Below, piece after piece: positions 59,539 to 64,000 of a stretch of 64,000 nucleotides of DNA (position 1 is its first letter; each line of letters starts with the position of its first letter). The DNA comes from Halopseudomonas xinjiangensis (GTDB lineage: Bacteria > Pseudomonadota > Gammaproteobacteria > Pseudomonadales > Pseudomonadaceae). The translations under genes and the position numbers were made by a program. The DNA is taken from NCBI RefSeq assembly GCF_900104945.1, contig NZ_LT629736.1:744001-808000 (forward strand), read 5' to 3'. A model generated the notes under the pieces. That model had not been told where the DNA came from, searched no databases, and was given only the letters and a program-made list of their open reading frames with translations.

Positions 59539-60837
59539 ATGTTCATCGATGTGTATGGAGACACGTTGTGCGCTTTGGTGAGTGCCGCTGCCCTGGCCTC
59601 TACCGGACATAACGTAACAATGCGGGTCCCCAAGGGGCCTGCGGCAACCACCCTGGCCAGGGGCGGCTGCCCGTTTCGCGAGCCGGGTCTGGCCGAAATG
59701 ATAGCCGAGCAGACCACCGCGGGACGCTTCAAGCTGGCCCGCGTCGATGAGCCGGTTGACGACAAGACCTCTGTCGTCTGGCTCGCGCTTTCCCCCAATG
59801 ACATCGATATCGCCTACGAGGCGATCGCGGCGTTGCCATCGGGGCCTGAGCGCAGCTGGTTGCTGATCAACCAGTCCACTTTTCAGGTCGGCACCACCGA
59901 GGCGTTACAGAAAGCCCTGCGCGAGCTTCCCGGAGCGGAGACCGCGCAGCGTGCAGCAGTCTCGGTCCCTGATCTGCTAACTGAAGGATCTGGGTTGCAG
60001 AGCTTCACCCAGGCGTTGCAATGGCTGGTCGGTTGCGACTCGGACTGGGCACAACGTATGACCGCCGAAATCCTTCGGCCCTTCAACCGCCGCGTTGATC
60101 GCATGATGTTCATGCTCCCGCGTGAGGCGGAATTCACCAAGCTGGCGATCACCGGGATGCTGGCGACCCGCCTCAGTTTCATGAACGACATGGCGAATCT
60201 GGCCGACATGCTCGACGTGGATATCGAGCGGGTTCGCCGCGGCATGGGGGCAGACAAACGGATCGGTGAAGGTTATCTCTATCCTGGCTGTGGCTTTGGC
60301 GGGCTGAGTTTTTCTCGTGACGTCATGAGCCTCGCTTCGACTCTCCAGCTGAGTGGTATCCAGGCGCAATTGCTCGATCAGGTTCTGCGCATCAATGAGC
60401 GGCAGAAAGAATCCTTGTTCCGCAAACTCTGGCGCTACTACGGCACCGACCTGCGCGGGCGCAAGATCGCTATCTGGGGGGTGGCGTTCAAGCCGGAGAC
60501 GGCACGAATCGACAATGCACCCGCACTTCGCTTGATCGAAGCCTTGTGGGCCCAGGGCGTGCAAGTCCATGTGCATGACCCTCGCGCGATGCCCGCACTG
60601 GCGGAATGGGCCGGCGGGGCACGCGAGGATCTGGTTTTGCACCAGGATCCGTACGCTGCGGTGGTCGACGTTGATGCGTTGATGCTGGTTACCGAGTGGA
60701 AAGCCTATTGGAGCCCCGACTTCACCCACGTCAAGGCCAGCATGAGACATCCATTGCTGCTTGACGGCCGAAATGTGTGGGACCCCGAATACATGAAACA
60801 AATCGGGTTTGAGTATTACGGAATCGGACGACGCTGA
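59539..60837 (+). CDS. Nucleotide-sugar dehydrogenase homologue lacking the catalytic cysteine
   Basis: 432 residues collinear with UDP-glucose/GDP-mannose dehydrogenases, but with altered key positions. The NAD-binding GxGxxG is replaced by [12 protein letters not shown]; the loop aligned to NPEFLKEG reads VPDLLTEG; and the thiohemiacetal cysteine, normally in GGSCFPKD, is Ser257 in [11 protein letters not shown]. The Lys in [10 protein letters not shown] is kept. Thus dehydrogenase activity is doubtful; it may be a regulatory or substrate-binding pseudoenzyme or use other chemistry. It lies 9 bases after galU and one base overlaps pgi, so it is a core member of this operon. The intact paralogue is at 26853-28196. 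Confidence 0.82.
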   Translation: MFIDVYGDTLCALVSAAALASTGHNVTMRVPKGPAATTLARGGCPFREPGLAEMIAEQTTAGRFKLARVDEPVDDKTSVVWLALSPNDIDIAYEAIAALPSGPERSWLLINQSTFQVGTTEALQKALRELPGAETAQRAAVSVPDLLTEGSGLQSFTQALQWLVGCDSDWAQRMTAEILRPFNRRVDRMMFMLPREAEFTKLAITGMLATRLSFMNDMANLADMLDVDIERVRRGMGADKRIGEGYLYPGCGFGGLSFSRDVMSLASTLQLSGIQAQLLDQVLRINERQKESLFRKLWRYYGTDLRGRKIAIWGVAFKPETARIDNAPALRLIEALWAQGVQVHVHDPRAMPALAEWAGGAREDLVLHQDPYAAVVDVDALMLVTEWKAYWSPDFTHVKASMRHPLLLDGRNVWDPEYMKQIGFEYYGIGRR

Positions 60838-62486
60838 TGACTGACGCCAAGAAACGCCAATGGGATGAGTTGCTCACGCATGGAGCGACGGCCAGCAAGC
60901 AGCATCTTGCCGATCTGTTCGCTGAGGACCCCGACCGGTTCACCAAGATGCACCGGCAGTTCGGACCGCTGATGTTCGATTTTTCCAAGCAGCGTGTAAC
61001 CGAAGAAACCCTCAATCATCTGTTCGAGCTGGCGCGTACGCATGAGCTGAACGAATGGATCGCTCGTCTGTTCGCCGGTGAAAAAGTGAACGACACCGAA
61101 GGACGTGCGGCCATGCACTGGGCCTTGCGGCTTCCGCAGGACGCTATATGCGAGGTCGACGGCGAAAACGTCACCGCACAGGTGCATGAACAGCTTGCAC
61201 GCATGGAGCGCATCGTAGAGAAGATCCAGGCCGGCCAATGGCGCGGTGCCACGGGTGAAGTCATCACCGACGTGATCAATATCGGCGTCGGCGGCTCCGA
61301 CCTCGGGCCATTGATGGTGACAGAGGCCCTCGCGGATTTCTCCACCCGGACGCGCCATCGCCTGAATATTCACTTCGCTTCCACGATCGACGGCAGCCAG
61401 CTCTCACAGCTGTTGCGGGACAAGAAACCGCAGACCACGCTGTTCATCGTATCGTCAAAATCGTTCACCACCATCGACACGCTGACCAACGCTTCTACCG
61501 CATTGCAGTGGCTGCAGCGGTCCTTCGGTCGCCGGGCGAGCTCAAGCATCCTGCACTGTCACTTCGTCGGCGTTTCCGCCTCGCCGGACAAGATGACCGA
61601 GTGGGGCATCGCCGAAGAGAATCAGATCGGCTTCTGGGGATGGGTTGGTGGCCGCTATTCGATGTGGTCAGCGATTGGTCTGCCGATCGCACTCAAGATT
61701 GGCGTGCAGGGCTTCCGCGATTTCCTTGCGGGTGCTTATGACATGGATGAACACTTCAAGAATGCCCGCTGGGAAGACAACCTGCCGGTGCTGATGGCGA
61801 TGCTTGGAGTGTGGAACACCAATGTGCTCGGCATCAATGGCCTGGCGATCCTGCCGTACGATGGCCGGCTCAAGCAGCTCCCTCTTTATCTCGAGCAGCT
61901 GGAGATGGAATCGAACGGCAAGAGCGTGACCCGAGAGGGCGAACCGGTGGAACGCGCGACCTGCCCGATCATCTGGGGCGACGTCGGACCGAATGCACAG
62001 CATGCGTTCTATCAGCTGTTGCATCAGGGCACCGAGGCCGTCACCTGTGACTTCATCGTGCCGGCGCGCCGGTATCACGAGTCGCTCCATCACGATGCGG
62101 CGGATGAGCTGATTGCCCAGCATCAGCTGGCATTGGCGAACTGTCTTGCTCAGTCGCGGTTGCTCGCGCTGGGCGATGCTGCGTTGAAGGATGCCGAGAA
62201 CGAGCCCCTGTACAAGCGCTATCGCGGGAATCAGCCGAGTTCGACCTTGCTTCTCGACGAGCTTGATCCGTACAGCCTCGGCGCGTTGATCGCTCTCTAC
62301 GAACACAAGGTATTCGTTCAGTCGGTGATCTGGGGCATCAACCCGTTTGATCAGTGGGGCGTGGAGATGGGCAAGAAGATCGCCATGACCACCCTTGGCA
62401 AGATCCGCGGGGAAGACAACGAGCTGGATGACACCGACGTCTCCACAGCCGGCCTGCTACGCCGGATTCGCGCAGAATGGAAATAA
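60837..62486 (+). CDS. pgi: Glucose-6-phosphate isomerase
   Basis: 549 residues, the usual length, with the PGI blocks [52 protein letters not shown] and [15 protein letters not shown]. It interconverts glucose-6-phosphate and fructose-6-phosphate, feeding either the hexose-nucleotide or the mannose branch. It shares one base with the upstream dehydrogenase homologue and leads into the phosphohexomutase, so the four-gene galU block behaves as a sugar-supply operon. Confidence 0.95.
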   Translation: MTDAKKRQWDELLTHGATASKQHLADLFAEDPDRFTKMHRQFGPLMFDFSKQRVTEETLNHLFELARTHELNEWIARLFAGEKVNDTEGRAAMHWALRLPQDAICEVDGENVTAQVHEQLARMERIVEKIQAGQWRGATGEVITDVINIGVGGSDLGPLMVTEALADFSTRTRHRLNIHFASTIDGSQLSQLLRDKKPQTTLFIVSSKSFTTIDTLTNASTALQWLQRSFGRRASSSILHCHFVGVSASPDKMTEWGIAEENQIGFWGWVGGRYSMWSAIGLPIALKIGVQGFRDFLAGAYDMDEHFKNARWEDNLPVLMAMLGVWNTNVLGINGLAILPYDGRLKQLPLYLEQLEMESNGKSVTREGEPVERATCPIIWGDVGPNAQHAFYQLLHQGTEAVTCDFIVPARRYHESLHHDAADELIAQHQLALANCLAQSRLLALGDAALKDAENEPLYKRYRGNQPSSTLLLDELDPYSLGALIALYEHKVFVQSVIWGINPFDQWGVEMGKKIAMTTLGKIRGEDNELDDTDVSTAGLLRRIRAEWK

Positions 62487-62497
62487 TGGGAAACGAC

Positions 62498-63892
62498 ATG
62501 ACACAGCTGACCTGTTTCAAGGCTTACGACATTCGGGGCCAGCTTGGCACCGAATTGAATGAAGACATTGCTTATCGCATCGCCCGTGCTTTCGCCAGAT
62601 TCCTCAAGCCCCGGCGCATCGTACTGGGCGGAGATGTTCGTAAAACGTCTCCAGAGCTGAAAGCGGCTTTGGCAAACGGTCTGCGCGACGAAGGCGTGGA
62701 CGTGCTCGACCTGGGGCTCGCCGGTACGGAAGAGGTGTATTTCGCTACTTTCCATCTTGAGGTGGATGGCGGCATCGAAGTGACTGCCTCGCACAACCCG
62801 ATCGATTACAACGGCTTCAAGCTGGTGCGTGAAGGCTCTCGGCCTATATCCGCAGATACTGGCCTGGCTGATATTCGCCAAACGGCGGAAGAAATGAACA
62901 TCGAGCTGCAGGACGGCCGCGATCCCTCAGTGCCTGACAGCGCTCGGGGACAATACGAACAGGTCGATACGCGGAAAGCCTTTGTCGAGCACCTGATGGG
63001 CTATATCGAGCCGGATAAATTCACTCCGCTCAAGCTCGTTGTCAACGCAGGAAACGGCGCCGCCGGCCCGGTGATCGATGCGATCGAGCAGGCGTTCAAG
63101 GACAAGCAGATCCCGGTCACCTTCATCAAGATCTGCCATGAGCCCGACGGCACCTTCCCGAACGGCATTCCCAACCCCATTCTGATCGAAAACCGAGAAA
63201 CCACCAGCAAGGCGGTACTCGAACACGGCGCGGACATGGGTATCGCCTGGGATGGTGACTTCGATCGTTGCTTCCTGTTCGACGAACAGGGTCGCTTCAT
63301 TGAAGGTTATTACATCGTAGGCTTGCTGGCAGAGGCATTCCTGAAAAAAGAGCCGGGCGCCGCGATCATCCACGACCCACGGCTCGTCTGGAATACGGTT
63401 GAGCAGGTCGAAGAGAACGGTGGCCGGGCGGTACAGACCAAGGCGGGCCACGCCTTCATCAAGGAACGCATGCGCAAGGAAGACGCAGCTTACGGCGGTG
63501 AAATGAGTGCGCATCACTATTTCCGCAATTTCGCCTATTGCGACAGCGGTATGATCCCATGGCTGCTGGTGGCTGAACTGCTGTGCCGCAAGGGAGGACC
63601 GATGTCGGAAATGGTCGGAGAGCGTATTGCCGCTTATCCGTCTTCTGGTGAAATTAATCTGAAGGTCAATGATGCACCCGCGGTGCTCAAGTCCATCGAG
63701 CAGCAGTATGCCAAGGATGCGCTCGACGTCGACTACACTGACGGCGTCAGCATCTGCTTTGCCGACTGGCGTTTCAACCTGCGTGCGTCTAATACGGAAC
63801 CGGTGATACGTCTCAATGTAGAGAGCCGCGGCGACTTTGATCTGATGGAACGGGAGACTCAGCGGCTGCTGGAGGCCATCAAAGCCTTGTAA
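62498..63892 (+). CDS. Phosphomannomutase/phosphoglucomutase
   Basis: 464 residues with the alpha-D-phosphohexomutase motifs: phosphoserine loop [15 protein letters not shown], metal loop [11 protein letters not shown], sugar-binding [10 protein letters not shown] and phosphate-binding [14 protein letters not shown]. It converts mannose- or glucose-6-phosphate to the 1-phosphate, like AlgC or ManB. Three in-frame ATGs lie near the start (62477, 62486, 62498); the last has GGGA six bases ahead and gives the standard [13 protein letters not shown] beginning. It follows pgi closely. The sugar preference is not settled by these motifs. Confidence 0.9.
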   Translation: MTQLTCFKAYDIRGQLGTELNEDIAYRIARAFARFLKPRRIVLGGDVRKTSPELKAALANGLRDEGVDVLDLGLAGTEEVYFATFHLEVDGGIEVTASHNPIDYNGFKLVREGSRPISADTGLADIRQTAEEMNIELQDGRDPSVPDSARGQYEQVDTRKAFVEHLMGYIEPDKFTPLKLVVNAGNGAAGPVIDAIEQAFKDKQIPVTFIKICHEPDGTFPNGIPNPILIENRETTSKAVLEHGADMGIAWDGDFDRCFLFDEQGRFIEGYYIVGLLAEAFLKKEPGAAIIHDPRLVWNTVEQVEENGGRAVQTKAGHAFIKERMRKEDAAYGGEMSAHHYFRNFAYCDSGMIPWLLVAELLCRKGGPMSEMVGERIAAYPSSGEINLKVNDAPAVLKSIEQQYAKDALDVDYTDGVSICFADWRFNLRASNTEPVIRLNVESRGDFDLMERETQRLLEAIKAL

Positions 63893-63917
63893 GGTGTGCG
63901 GATCAATTGAGACAATT

Positions 63918-63965
63918 TGGTGTCAGTACTGACGACGGAAGTTCTACGGCACTTTCCTGACACCA
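63918..63965. repeat. Inverted repeat at window end
   Basis: TGGTGTCAG (63918-63926) and its complement CTGACACCA (63957-63965) enclose 30 bases; the left arm also belongs to the palindrome GTCAGTACTGAC (63922-63933). It may mark the edge of a mobile or REP-related element beyond the window; the rest of the final 100 bases holds no gene. Confidence 0.5.
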
Positions 63966-64000
63966 TTTCTCTTACCTGCCCTGCAACTTGGGCGCGAAGG

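Noticed and set aside
1-64000. tRNA, rRNA, prophage, toxin-antitoxin and defence genes
   Set aside because: None of their hallmark sequences or protein motifs was seen on either strand.

Overview
The window is high-GC gammaproteobacterial DNA that most resembles a Pseudomonadaceae chromosome (Pseudomonas or Halopseudomonas). This is inferred from the gene families (paired DUF1302/DUF1329 proteins under AraC regulators, WbpV/WbpL-type LPS genes, the galU neighbourhood) and from many scattered Pseudomonas-style REP palindromes of the form 'GTAGGAGCGGGCATGACCGCGAA'. No rRNA, tRNA, CRISPR array or intact insertion sequence was seen.

Bases 1-6825: a minus-strand, translationally coupled set (arsenosugar-type radical SAM protein ArsS, a sodium:solute symporter, a degenerate metallophosphoesterase, and a TVP38 membrane domain fused to an FAD disulfide reductase) that looks like an arsenosugar or organoarsenic locus. 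A divergent exported methyltransferase and an AraC regulator follow. Bases 5791-15392: a duplicated module, twice [AraC <- | DUF1302 -> DUF1329 ->], with each pair closed by an intrinsic terminator. Bases 15688-18769: a DEAD-box RNA helicase, two tandem VanZ-like proteins separated by REP pairs, and a small membrane protein.

Bases 18882-37024 (minus strand): an exopolysaccharide locus. A yjbEFGH-like group with an embedded Wza-type export lipoprotein lies next to a Wzx/Wzy-type cluster: wzb, wzc, wzx, pyruvyl transferase, wzy, WecG/TagA transferase, GT2, ugd, WcaJ-type initiating transferase and galE. A JUMPstart/ops-like element sits between wzb and wzc on the transcribed strand, and an RfaH antiterminator is encoded at 45228, so the two probably work together. 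The core of this cluster (about 28.2-33.7 kb) is more AT-rich than its surroundings.

Bases 37192-44803: a DmeR/DmeF metal-efflux pair with a G-tract operator, two Asp-rich outer-membrane lipoprotein hydrolases (carboxylesterase and DUF6351), and a beta-CASP ribonuclease. Bases 45228-63892 (plus strand): an LPS O-antigen locus of the ABC-transporter type. It holds rfaH, a WbpV-like epimerase, a WbpL-like initiating transferase, dTDP-rhamnose genes in the order A-C-D-B, Wzm, Wzt with a carbohydrate-binding tail, a 990-residue methyltransferase/coiled-coil/double-glycosyltransferase fusion, two more GT2 enzymes, and then sugar-supply genes (galU, a nucleotide-sugar dehydrogenase homologue lacking its catalytic cysteine, pgi, phosphomannomutase/phosphoglucomutase).

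The best candidates for a second look are the fusion protein beside Wzt, the apparent dehydrogenase pseudoenzyme, the RfaH/ops pairing, the arsenosugar-type operon with its altered phosphoesterase, and the duplicated AraC/DUF1302/DUF1329 module.
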